A stretch of 64,000 nucleotides of DNA, from contig NZ_CAJGZP010000001.1 of the NCBI RefSeq assembly GCF_904846155.1, forward strand, positions 3,100,001-3,164,000. The letters are read 5' to 3'. The notes under the pieces were generated by a model. That model had not been told where the DNA came from, did not search any database, and was given only the letters and a program-made list of their open reading frames with translations. Source of the DNA: Psychrobacter fulvigenes. GTDB taxonomy: Bacteria > Pseudomonadota > Gammaproteobacteria > Pseudomonadales > Moraxellaceae. The translations under genes and the position numbers were made by a program. Every line of letters begins with the position of its first letter. Position 1 is the stretch's first letter. Shown here piece by piece: positions 18,166-27,116 of this stretch.

Positions 18166-18525
18166 ATGAAACTTAAATTACTTGCTCTTGCTGGTATCAT
18201 GACTGCTTCTATGGGCTTAGTTGCCTGTGATAGCAACACCGAAAACGCTGCTGAAGATTTATCTGACGCACAAGAAGAAGTGCAAGACGCACAAGAAGAG
18301 CTAAACGAAGCTGCTGCTGACGGCGAAGTTGTTACTGCTGACGCTGTAGAAGCCGTAGAAGCTGCTGAAGCTGATATTGCTGATGCACAAGCTGCTACTG
18401 CTACTGACGAAATGGATGCTGAAGTTCCTGTCGACGGCGAAGCTACTACTAGCATGGACGTAGCTAGCGAAACTGACGTAGCTGTAGCTGAAGCTGATAC
18501 AGTTGTTGAAGAGCCAGCACAGTAA
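18166..18525 (+). CDS. Small acidic Ala/Glu/Asp-rich lipoprotein
   Basis: The 119-residue protein has a signal peptide with lipobox GLVAC (Cys21 lipidated). The rest is almost entirely Ala, Glu, Asp, Val and Thr, in runs such as DAQEEVQDAQEEL and VEAVEAAEADIADAQA. Residues 30-90 are likely to form a long acidic helix or coiled coil; the last 30 are likely disordered. I do not recognise the family. It is transcribed alone, with an upstream palindrome and a strong terminator, and its codon use looks like that of a highly expressed gene. Confidence 0.75.
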   Translation: MKLKLLALAGIMTASMGLVACDSNTENAAEDLSDAQEEVQDAQEELNEAAADGEVVTADAVEAVEAAEADIADAQAATATDEMDAEVPVDGEATTSMDVASETDVAVAEADTVVEEPAQ

Positions 18526-18566
18526 TTTTTGTTGCTTATGCAATAAAGACATACTGAGTCAAAAAA

Positions 18567-18594
18567 AAAGAGAGCCTAACGGCTCTCTTTTTTA
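18567..18594 (+). terminator. Terminator after the acidic lipoprotein
   Basis: AAAGAGAGCC TAAC GGCTCTCTTT is a perfect 10-bp stem with a 4-base loop and T-rich tail, 40 bases past the stop. Its A-rich 5' side lets it act on the minus strand too, but it lies upstream of no minus gene end other than the BLUF pseudogene. Confidence 0.92.
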
Positions 18595-18707
18595 TTGTTT
18601 TTTTATTCTCTTACAACGATAAAACGATGTCACTTTACTCAAGTACCTAGTTTTTTGACTGCATCAAAAGTAGCGTTATCTTGGATATATAATCACTCAT
18701 TTTTTAG

Positions 18708-19145
18708 CTATGCTTTTTGAGCACTAAGCTCGCGCATTAGATTGCTAGCCGCTTCGGCATTCAATAAGTACGGATTGAAATCGATAGTCGTAGAGTACTT
18801 AAGATAGATAGCTGCATTCGCTTCTGTGGGTGAGGCATAGTTCATCGACCACTTGGCCCACTCTCTGTGTTTTAACTCGTGAGTTTCAATGAGCTGTAAA
18901 TCGTGATGTCGCTGATCTGCAATCAAACCTTATAATAGACGATTTATCTGCGCTCTAGGGCCTTCAATAGTTTGTAAAAAATAATTTTTATTAAAAACCA
19001 GCATACCAGTAATACCATTAGCAGCATTGTTCTTTTGTGCTTGTTGTAAGATTTCATTGAAATCTTTAGCAGATACATCTGGATTTGCGCGGCTTGCATA
19101 TGTCATGCTTACTAGAATGTGTGCATCTGAGTTCGATTGGGCCAT
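18708..19145 (-). pseudogene. BLUF-domain photoreceptor gene broken by one in-frame stop
   Basis: Read as one frame this gives about 145 residues with a complete BLUF blue-light (FAD-binding) domain: the flavin-site Tyr16 in SMTYASR, NNAANGITGMLVF, the Gln in FLQTIEG and the later WAKWSMNY. A single TAA at 18930-18932 ends translation after 71 residues, in INRLL*GLIADQRH. The intact neighbour has LLRKLIKDDRH at that place, so the stop replaces an Arg position. No frameshift is needed; both halves are in the same frame and well conserved, suggesting recent loss. The gene starts 34 bases after its intact paralogue. Confidence 0.8.
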
Positions 19146-19179
19146 ATCTTATCTCTTATATAAGTTCTATTGAGTATAA

Positions 19180-19707
19180 CTAGCTGATTGAAAACCAAGA
19201 CTTTTTCTTTTTAGAAGCGATATTTGCTTCTGTTTCTTCTTGCTCTTGAATGGTTGATAATGTGTCAATTAACATCATAATTTGCTTGGTACTCATCAGG
19301 TAAGGGTTGAATTGGGACCCCGTTGAGTACTTAAGCGCAAGCTCTTTATTATCCTCACTTGGAATCAAGTATTTCATTGACCATTTATTCCAACGTCGCT
19401 GCTCAACCTCACAGCATTCAATAACTTGCAACGAAAAATGCCTATCATCTTTGATCAGTTTTCGTAGCAGCTCATTAATCATCGGCCTAGCTCCTTCGAT
19501 ACTTTGAAGAAAATAGTTATGATTGAATACCAGCGCTCCTGTAATACCGTTGCGGGCATTGTTCTGTTGTGCTTGAGCAAGAATGCACGTAACCTCGCCA
19601 TTCTCATTGTGGTTGTTATAACGGCTAATATAAGTCAACCGCAAAATAATATGCTCGCCATGCAACATGTTGGCATTATTTGCTTCTGAGAGCTCAGCTA
19701 GTCCCAT
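19180..19707 (-). CDS. BLUF-domain blue-light sensor protein
   Basis: The 175-residue protein is a short BLUF protein, related in layout to Acinetobacter BlsA. The BLUF domain covers about residues 19-112: Tyr26 (LTYISR) and Gln68 (FLQSIEG) form the photocycle pair with FAD, with NNARNGITGALVF and WNKWSM completing the fold. The C-terminal 60 residues (YSTGSQFNPYLM, then a helical, charged tail KKKKSW) have no output domain, so it must act on a partner protein. GGAG lies seven bases before the ATG. It sits 71 bases downstream of an unrecognised gene and 34 bases upstream of a broken BLUF copy. Confidence 0.92.
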   Translation of the reverse strand: MGLAELSEANNANMLHGEHIILRLTYISRYNNHNENGEVTCILAQAQQNNARNGITGALVFNHNYFLQSIEGARPMINELLRKLIKDDRHFSLQVIECCEVEQRRWNKWSMKYLIPSEDNKELALKYSTGSQFNPYLMSTKQIMMLIDTLSTIQEQEETEANIASKKKKSWFSIS

Positions 19708-19778
19708 TAAGGTACTCCGATTAGTTAGCTAGATTTTTATTGAATGCGACAGTCAAATAAATAACTGCCAAGAAAGCA

Positions 19779-20393
19779 TCACAGTTGACGCTTAATAGTT
19801 TTTAAGAAGCCACTCATACCACGTGAGAGGCTGCCACTGTTAGCGCTTTGAATTTCTTCAGCCAGAGCCAATAACTGTGAGCTATCATCGCACTGCTCTA
19901 AGCTCAGCAAATAGCTCCAAGCTTCTTGAGCTGCTGCATTTTTTTCGATATAAGTCGCTAACTCCGACTTTAGCACTTCGTAAGTGTTATCAGGCTTTCC
20001 AGAGGTGAAAGCGTTGTTCGGCGTAGAGTTTTTATCTGACTGCTGAACACTAAATGCCTTATCAAACTCAGCCTCAATATTTTTTGAAGAAAGCTGCGTC
20101 GCTTGAGACTGAGATACTGGCTTAGGTGTTGGTATAACTTGAGAAGAAGCGTTGTCCTGACCGACTAACTCTATACATTGAAACTCTACGAGCAACTCAA
20201 AAAGTGGTTCTACCCCACCAAATTCTATAAACATTTTGCTCTGATTCAGTGTCTCAAGATAGTGCTGGTAAGTCTTTTTTCCATCAATCATGATGAGTAA
20301 GGTTCTTGCCTCACGCGGTAACACGCCCAGAGTTTGATTTTTGATCTCTTCTCGGCCTAAATCACTTTTTCGAAATACATCATTGTTGTTCAT
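19779..20393 (-). CDS. Unrecognised two-part protein next to the BLUF genes
   Basis: The 204-residue protein has an N-terminal domain (about 1-75) with pattern SDLGREEIKNQ, LGVLPREARTLLIMIDGKKTY and GGVEPLFELLVEF, a Ser/Gln/Pro linker (about 80-130) and a helical C-terminal segment (about 135-204, EAWSYLLSLEQCDDSSQLLALAEEI). The motif R-x-LLxxIDG followed by a helical segment occurs in uncharacterised proteobacterial proteins and may be winged-helix-like. No catalytic motif is seen. It is upstream of the BLUF gene on the same strand, and a half-length paralogue lies further upstream. A role with the BLUF sensor is inferred from position only. Confidence 0.75.
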   Translation of the reverse strand: MNNNDVFRKSDLGREEIKNQTLGVLPREARTLLIMIDGKKTYQHYLETLNQSKMFIEFGGVEPLFELLVEFQCIELVGQDNASSQVIPTPKPVSQSQATQLSSKNIEAEFDKAFSVQQSDKNSTPNNAFTSGKPDNTYEVLKSELATYIEKNAAAQEAWSYLLSLEQCDDSSQLLALAEEIQSANSGSLSRGMSGFLKTIKRQL

Positions 20394-20779
20394 TTTATAC
20401 GCCCATCACCGATACCTAAGCAGTCACTACAATGCGTGCTGTCTAAGTAAGTTTTTATGCTATAAGCCGTCATACAGCCTCCTCCTAACGTTATAAGCGC
20501 TATTAAAAAATGCCTATGATAACGTCAGAAGTTCATAGCAACTTAATTGATATACAGTCAGTTAATTTTTAAAAGGATACTTTGATGCTCTGTAAGAGTT
20601 TTGCATCGAGTAGATTACACTTTCCTAAAAGTCAGGATAGTGAAAACAATAATTTGAACTCCACCTTTAGTAGGGAATACAGTTTTATGCTTAGTCAGTT
20701 TATATCTCCAAACTTGACATAGTTTGATATAAGATAAATATTGGTGTGCGTATGCGAATTTGACTGTACCGCACTGATT
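20394..20779. other. Intergenic region between the two paralogues
   Basis: No gene is supported in these 386 bases. GGTGATGGGCG before 20393 is a weak ribosome binding site for the full-length paralogue. The length suggests each paralogue may have its own promoter. Confidence 0.45.
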
Positions 20780-21088
20780 TTATATAGACTCTATCAAGGA
20801 CAAACGCTTCACTGGCAAACAAGCACGTATCTTTTCAAAGGTGCTTGTTTCTTGCTCTACAAGCTCGATGTATCCAAGCTCTAAAAACATCTCGAACAAC
20901 GGTTTTATACCACCAAAATCAGAAAATATATTGCACTTATCAAGTGAGTCGATATATTTTTGATAAGGAGTTTTACCATTGATCATGATAAGTAGAGTTC
21001 TAGCTTCTTGCGACAATACGCCCAAGCTTTTATTTTTGCTTTCGTGCCGACCCAGATCACTTTTTTGAAATATATCTGTACTATTCAT
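20780..21088 (-). CDS. Half-length paralogue of the BLUF-adjacent protein
   Basis: The 102-residue product matches the N-terminal domain of the 204-residue neighbour nearly residue for residue: FQKSDLGRHESKN, LGVLSQEARTLLIMINGK, FGGIKPLFEMFLELGYIELV. It then ends soon after in an unrelated tail (RACLPVKRLSLIESI). The linker and C-terminal helices are missing, so it is either a truncated duplicate or a domain-only form. ATG at 21088 aligns with the start of the paralogue. An in-frame TTG seven codons upstream is possible. About 390 bases separate it from the full-length copy. Confidence 0.65.
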   Translation of the reverse strand: MNSTDIFQKSDLGRHESKNKSLGVLSQEARTLLIMINGKTPYQKYIDSLDKCNIFSDFGGIKPLFEMFLELGYIELVEQETSTFEKIRACLPVKRLSLIESI

Positions 21089-21419
21089 AATATAGCCCCT
21101 AGTGGACAATTAGATAGACGCCACCTTCACTATGTATTGTCTTTTTAGGCATACCTTCTAAGAGCGTATCTTCATAGCTCTTGCAGTAGATAAAATGATA
21201 ACTATAGGTTCGGTGTGCAATATAACCAATCATATTGATTCAATACGACTGGTTACTTATATATTGTTTGATGCAAGAGGCATGCCAGAACTAATATGCT
21301 GTCTGATAGTCACTTGATAAAATAATGACTTATGTGTACAAGTGAAAGTAATTTTGGTTCAGAAGAGACTAGAAGAATAAGCAGAATAGAGCTGAGATAG
21401 TAGGGACAATTAACACACC

Positions 21420-21437
21420 AATACTATCGATAGTATT
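21420..21437. promoter_or_regulatory. Perfect 18-bp palindrome upstream of the BLUF locus
   Basis: AATACTATC / GATAGTATT is fully self-complementary with no spacer, as expected of a homodimer operator. It lies about 330 bases before the first gene of the BLUF locus and downstream of ihfA. No regulator is known. Confidence 0.4.
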
Positions 21438-21507
21438 AATACTAGGAAACCGAGTGCAAGTTATACTGGAGCATGCTAAGTGAAAGTGACGCCGTAGCTA
21501 TACTAAA

Positions 21508-21557
21508 GTAAAAAGCCCGCATGACCAGTTTACGTTCAAATCTGGTCATGCGGGCTC
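21508..21557 (-). terminator. Terminator after ihfA
   Basis: On the minus strand a perfect 15-bp stem (AGCCCGCATGACCAG and its complement, 21514-21528 with 21542-21556) encloses a 13-base loop and ends in TTTTTAC. It lies 42 bases past the ihfA stop. Confidence 0.92.
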
Positions 21558-21599
21558 AAAGAAATCAATGAATATCAGCTAATCTACAGGCTGACTGGA

Positions 21600-21899
21600 T
21601 TAATCATTAAATAAGCGCTCATCAACTTTTTGACGAAACTTTTGGCCTGTTTTAAAGGTAACGACGCGACGGGCAGAAACAGCAACAGGCTCCCCTGTCT
21701 TAGGGTTACGGCCTGGACGGCTGTTTTTATCTTTAAGTTCAAAATTACCAAATCCTGAAAGCTTGACCTCTTTACCTTCAATTAAACTCTCTGATAACTC
21801 ATCAAAAAAATTCTCAACCAAACAGCGGCTATCTTGACGCGTTAAGTTAAGCCGACTCATCAAGTGCTCAATCATGTCAGACTTGGTTAAGGTGCTCAC
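21600..21899 (-). CDS. ihfA: Integration host factor subunit alpha
   Basis: The 99-residue HU-family protein matches Ihf[11 protein letters not shown] at the start, [26 protein letters not shown] and the DNA-intercalating arm [21 protein letters not shown]. With IhfB it forms the dimer that bends DNA by about 160 degrees. The start is GTG at 21899, supported by AGGAG seven bases upstream. It sits downstream of pheT as in E. coli. Confidence 0.96.
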   Translation of the reverse strand: MSTLTKSDMIEHLMSRLNLTRQDSRCLVENFFDELSESLIEGKEVKLSGFGNFELKDKNSRPGRNPKTGEPVAVSARRVVTFKTGQKFRQKVDERLFND

Positions 21900-22089
21900 A
21901 GTACGACTCCTATGCTATGTCGTGATGTTGGGTATGTATATAGCTTAGTGGTATAGCAACTAAACTGCTGTAATAACACCAATGCCGTCCCACTCTGCAA
22001 GTATTAGCCTGTAGATAGTAGGATGGTATTACGTTGGTGCTAATATTAATGATGGCATTGCTGCCAAGTGGAATAAGCTTAGCTATTAT

Positions 22090-22136
22090 AAAGGATTTTT
22101 ATCCTACTTTTAAGAGAACTGAAGATAAAATCCTTT
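22090..22136 (-). terminator. Hairpin between pheT and ihfA
   Basis: AAAGGATTTTTATC and GATAAAATCCTTT (22090-22103 and 22124-22136) are inverted arms 20 bases apart. It lies 63 bases past pheT on the minus strand. The 3' T-tract is short, so it may attenuate rather than stop read-through into ihfA. Confidence 0.45.
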
Positions 22137-22198
22137 ATTAATAAGTGCTTAGCTATTTTTTATCTAATTTGTCTTTATATTGACTGGTATATTACCAG

Positions 22199-24604
22199 CT
22201 AGCTGTCACGCAGCTGCGCTGAATGCTGATCTGCCAATGCCAATACAACTTTGTCCGTTGCAGCCTTCACCGCGTCGTCTGATAAGGTTTGCGTACTGTC
22301 TTGCCATATTAGCGCAAAGGCCAATGAACGCTGGCCGGTGGGCACCTTGTCGCCTTGATAAACATCAAATAACCATAGATCAGTCAGCATCTCACCTGCC
22401 GCAGCGCGTATCGTCGACTCTAATGTCTGTAAGCTTATTTCACTATCCACTAAGATGGCAATATCACGGCGTACTTGTGGGAATTTACTTGGTGTAATGA
22501 TCTCGTGTTGCTCACGTACTAGAGTCAGCAGTGGCGCAAGTGACAACTGAGCGACCCAAGTAGCTGGCAAATCTAACTGTTTGGCAGTATTAGGATGCAA
22601 TTGACCCAACCAACCGACATACTCATCATCGATATATATTTTGGCACTCTGACCAGGATGCAAGAAATTAAGATCACTGCGCTCATAGCGAATACGGGCG
22701 CCATCTATTTGCGTAGGTAATAACTGCTCCATGTCATGCTTAAGATCATAAAAGTCTAAAGCACGGTTTTGATAGGCTTGCTCGTCCCAGACATCACCAA
22801 CTGCCACCAAAGCAATACTTGGCGTTTGTACCAAATCACTAATGCTATGACCGACGAAGCTAAGACCCGTCTCAAAGAAGCGGATACGTGGCTGCTGACG
22901 GTTCAGGTTGTATTGCACACAGGGTAATAAGCTTGACAGCAAAGTACGGCGCATTACGGCTAAGTCACTGGAGATAGGATTGGCCAATGCCAACACCTCT
23001 CCCAATGCTTCATCGTCGAGCAATGCTTCTAATTTTGCATCACTGAAGCTAAAGCTAATGGCTTCCATATAGCCATTGTTGACCAGTACCAGCTTCATCT
23101 CATGAGTCAAATCCGATGTATCGTCATAGTCCATGCTGACTTGCAAGTGCGGCAAGACGCTCGGAATATTGTCATAGCCATAAATACGGGCAATCTCTTC
23201 GATTAAGTCTTCCTTGATGCTCATATCAAAGCGATAAGATGGCGGCGTACAAATAAGGCTATCTGCCTGCTGCGCGACTGTAAACCCTAACTGCTCTAAA
23301 ATACGTACCATCACTGCTGGTTCAACCTCAATGCCGATGACATCGCGAACCTTAGCGGCTGGCAAAGTAATTGGTGCACGTGCTGGTAAGTGCTCAGTAC
23401 TTTCCGCTTTGACTTTTTGACCTGCTTGACCGCCTGTAACGCTAGTGATCAAATCGCAAGCACGTGCCAGCGCAAGCTCTGGTAACTCAAAGTCTACCCC
23501 ACGCTCAAAGCGTTGTGAGGCATCTGTATGTAGACCGAAACGGCGGGCACGCGCAGCGATAGCCATCGGACTAAAAAAGGCGCTCTCTAATACAATATTA
23601 GTCGTGCTATCGGTCACACTACTACGCTGACCACCCATGATACCGGCAAGTGCCAGTGCGCCTTTATCATCAGCAATCACTAACTCATCGCCAGTTAAAG
23701 TAATGGTTTGCTCATTGAGTAAAGTAATGGTCTCTTGCGGCTGCGCCAAACGCACAACGATATCACCCACAATGGTATCAGCATCAAACGCATGTAGCGG
23801 TTGCCCTAGCTCCATCAACACATAGTTGGTCACATCAACCAAGAAATTATGCGAGCGTAGTCCTGACTGCACCAAGGCGTCTTGCATCCATTTTGGTGTC
23901 TCAATGCTACGATCTATATTGCTAATCGATTGTAATAAATAGCGTGGGCAAGCGGTGATCGCGCTTACGGTAACCGCTGGCGTAGCATCATTTTCAGCAA
24001 CTTCTGCGTTGGCAGGAATCTCAGGCATTTGCATCGGCAAATCGTTGATGACCGATATCTCACGCGCAATACCGCGGACACTAAAGCAGTCACCACGGTT
24101 TGGCGTGATAGAGATATCGAATATTTGATTGTCTAAGCCCAAATACTCACGGATATCTGTACCGACGGGTGCATCTTCTGGCAACTCAAGCAGACCGTCA
24201 ATATCGTCAACCAAATCAATCTCTGAAGCACCGCAAAGCATTCCGTTTGAGGCCACACCGCGTAGCTTGCTTTTCTTAATATTAAAGCCTGCATCGTCAT
24301 TGGAAGGCAACACTGCCCCAACAGTCGCAACGGGCGCTTTCATACCGACATAGACGTTAGGCGCACCGCAAACGATTTGTAGCGGCTCAGCGGCACCAAT
24401 ATTAACCTGCGTGACGCGCAATTTATCGGCATCTGGATGCTGCTCGACGCTAATGACTTCACCAACAACTACACCACTAAAGGCACGGGCAACCGCAAAG
24501 CGATCATCAATCTCAAGCCCTGCCATGGTTAATTGTTCGGCCAATTGCTCGCTGCTATTGTTGGGATTCACCCATTGACGTAGCCACTGTTCGCTAATTT
24601 TCAT
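22199..24604 (-). CDS. pheT: Phenylalanine-tRNA ligase beta subunit
   Basis: The 801-residue subunit has the full domain set. It opens MKISEQWLRQWVN, followed by the EMAP-II-like tRNA-binding domain (about 39-150, QHPDADKLRVTQVNIG), the B3/B4 editing domain (SITPNRGDCFSVRGIAREI, and LMELGQPLHAFDAD), B5 (LIEEIARIYGYDNIP) and the C-terminal ferredoxin-fold anticodon-binding domain (KFPQVRRDIAILVD, LTDLWLFDVYQG). It forms an alpha2-beta2 enzyme with PheS. It starts 104 bases downstream of pheS on the same strand. Confidence 0.97.
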   Translation of the reverse strand: MKISEQWLRQWVNPNNSSEQLAEQLTMAGLEIDDRFAVARAFSGVVVGEVISVEQHPDADKLRVTQVNIGAAEPLQIVCGAPNVYVGMKAPVATVGAVLPSNDDAGFNIKKSKLRGVASNGMLCGASEIDLVDDIDGLLELPEDAPVGTDIREYLGLDNQIFDISITPNRGDCFSVRGIAREISVINDLPMQMPEIPANAEVAENDATPAVTVSAITACPRYLLQSISNIDRSIETPKWMQDALVQSGLRSHNFLVDVTNYVLMELGQPLHAFDADTIVGDIVVRLAQPQETITLLNEQTITLTGDELVIADDKGALALAGIMGGQRSSVTDSTTNIVLESAFFSPMAIAARARRFGLHTDASQRFERGVDFELPELALARACDLITSVTGGQAGQKVKAESTEHLPARAPITLPAAKVRDVIGIEVEPAVMVRILEQLGFTVAQQADSLICTPPSYRFDMSIKEDLIEEIARIYGYDNIPSVLPHLQVSMDYDDTSDLTHEMKLVLVNNGYMEAISFSFSDAKLEALLDDEALGEVLALANPISSDLAVMRRTLLSSLLPCVQYNLNRQQPRIRFFETGLSFVGHSISDLVQTPSIALVAVGDVWDEQAYQNRALDFYDLKHDMEQLLPTQIDGARIRYERSDLNFLHPGQSAKIYIDDEYVGWLGQLHPNTAKQLDLPATWVAQLSLAPLLTLVREQHEIITPSKFPQVRRDIAILVDSEISLQTLESTIRAAAGEMLTDLWLFDVYQGDKVPTGQRSLAFALIWQDSTQTLSDDAVKAATDKVVLALADQHSAQLRDS

Positions 24605-24708
24605 AAATATCTCGGGTCAGAATTTTATAATAAAGATTTTGGATTAAAGGTTGGCGAATCAACTTGTTGTATTAACAAGGAGCACTGTTTATATAAACAG
24701 AGAGCACT

Positions 24709-25860
<1,152 letters not shown>

Positions 25861-25937
25861 TTAATATACAGACTGGTTGTATGAATGGCTTGAATATTTA
25901 GACAGTTAGAGCTGTAACAACACATCATGATAATAAT

Positions 25938-26038
25938 ACCATTTCCAAAAAGTGCGATTAACTTTGTCGAACTTGCTAAGCTTACTAGGAGTAGTACTAG
26001 CACAAGTTTTCCGCGCTACTCTAATTTTTGGAAATGGT
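25938..26038 (-). mobile_element. 101-bp MITE-like element, copy 1
   Basis: The element is bounded by ACCATTTCC(AAAAA) and (TTTTT)GGAAATGGT inverted termini, 101 bp apart end to end, and holds no coding frame. A second 101-bp copy, in the opposite orientation and about 90 percent identical by eye, lies at 44536-44636. Length, inverted termini and repetition fit a miniature inverted-repeat transposable element. It lies between the rplT terminator and pheS. No certain target-site duplication is visible; both flanks contain TAATA. Confidence 0.75.
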
Positions 26039-26062
26039 GCTAATAGTAGAATACTTTAATAT

Positions 26063-26092
26063 AAAAAAAGCCACCGACCAGCGGTAGCTTTT
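26063..26092 (-). terminator. Terminator after rplT
   Basis: On the minus strand AAAAGCTACCG / CGGTGGCTTTT forms a stem with one G-T wobble and ends in seven T. It lies about 85 bases past rplT and separates the ribosomal-protein genes from pheST. Confidence 0.85.
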
Positions 26093-26177
26093 ATTAATAT
26101 CACACTATTAATCAATATTGTTCCTATCCATTTAAACAATCACTTAAAAAGCTGAATACCTAAAGGACAGTTAATAT

Positions 26178-26534
26178 TTAGGCCAATTCCGCTTTTGCTT
26201 TTTCGACCAATGCGGTGAAAGCAGCTGCATCATGCATAGCGATGTCTGCTAGTACGCGACGATCGATTGCGATGTTTGCTTTTTTCATGCCATTGATAAA
26301 GCGGCTATAGCTTAAGCCGTTTAAACGTGCACCAGCATTGATACGTGCGATCCAAAGACGACGGAAAGTACGTTTTTTGTTGCGACGGTCACGATATGCA
26401 TATTGACCAGCTTTGGTTACTGCCTGTACCGCTACGCGGTAAACACGTGAACGGGCACCGTAGTAGCCTTTTGCGCGCTTTAAGATTTTTTTGTGACGGC
26501 GATTTGCCTGTACACCACGTTTTACACGGGCCAT
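26178..26534 (-). CDS. rplT: 50S ribosomal protein L20
   Basis: The 118-residue basic protein has the L20 sequence: [55 protein letters not shown] and [17 protein letters not shown]20 is essential for early 50S assembly and represses its own operon in E. coli. It lies 139 bases downstream of rpmI. Confidence 0.98.
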   Translation of the reverse strand: MARVKRGVQANRRHKKILKRAKGYYGARSRVYRVAVQAVTKAGQYAYRDRRNKKRTFRRLWIARINAGARLNGLSYSRFINGMKKANIAIDRRVLADIAMHDAAAFTALVEKAKAELA

Positions 26535-26673
26535 AAATTACTCCAAGATATTTTTAATCACTGTTAAACGAATCACGATGTCATTCAATAGTAGACATCA
26601 TTATCAGATTGCAAAGTCAAATATTTCTAATCCAGTAATACCAAATCAAACATAAATGACGATATGTCGGCTA

Positions 26674-26871
26674 CTAGAGGTAAGGACACATACGACGAAC
26701 TGCTGCTTCGTCAGACTTGTCTACCATCTTAAGACCGCGCAACTGGCGAATACGCTTAGGTGATTTCTTGGTCAAGATATGGCTTTTGAACGCTTGCTTA
26801 CGCTTAAAACCGTTCGCTGTCTTTTTGAAGCGTTTAGCTGCACCGCTTCTGGTTTTCATCTTAACTTTCAT
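26674..26871 (-). CDS. rpmI: 50S ribosomal protein L35
   Basis: The 65-residue basic protein has [15 protein letters not shown] at its start and [17 protein letters not shown] later, the L35 pattern. The start at 26871 gives the family length and has AGAGG upstream; the frame is open 54 bases further. The usual upstream partner infC is absent: the divergent gene at 27117 is unrelated, so rpmI-rplT has its own promoter between 26872 and 27116. Confidence 0.96.
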   Translation of the reverse strand: MKVKMKTRSGAAKRFKKTANGFKRKQAFKSHILTKKSPKRIRQLRGLKMVDKSDEAAVRRMCPYL

Positions 26872-27116
26872 GATGATTTGCCTCTTTGTCTTTGATAGAA
26901 CCTGGTCGTCAAGTATAAAATTCAAACTAATGAACTACTTGCCTCGAGGTGGGAGGCGCTATTTTAGCAGAACTGCGACGATATTGCCAAGCAAAGTTTT
27001 GACACCGCTAGCAAAGCCTATATTTTGAGTCCAGTCGTTCTGATTTATGTATTTATTTTCTTGCTCAAACACCCTGCTCTGTACCTTTTACTTTCTAGCT
27101 GTAAAAAAGCTCATTC

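Larger units (their letters stand above)
21089..21599. other. Intergenic region upstream of the BLUF locus
   Basis: These 511 bases hold the ihfA terminator (21508-21557), a perfect 18-bp palindrome (21420-21437) and otherwise AT-rich DNA. No gene is supported. Confidence 0.5.

Noticed and set aside
18141..18455. Long Ser/Ala-rich minus-strand frame over the acidic lipoprotein
   Set aside because: It is the antisense reading of Glu/Ala/Asp codons in the lipoprotein and has no start signal.
22090..22136. Riboswitch or T-box upstream of ihfA
   Set aside because: Only a simple inverted repeat is visible; no conserved riboswitch or T-box motif is seen.
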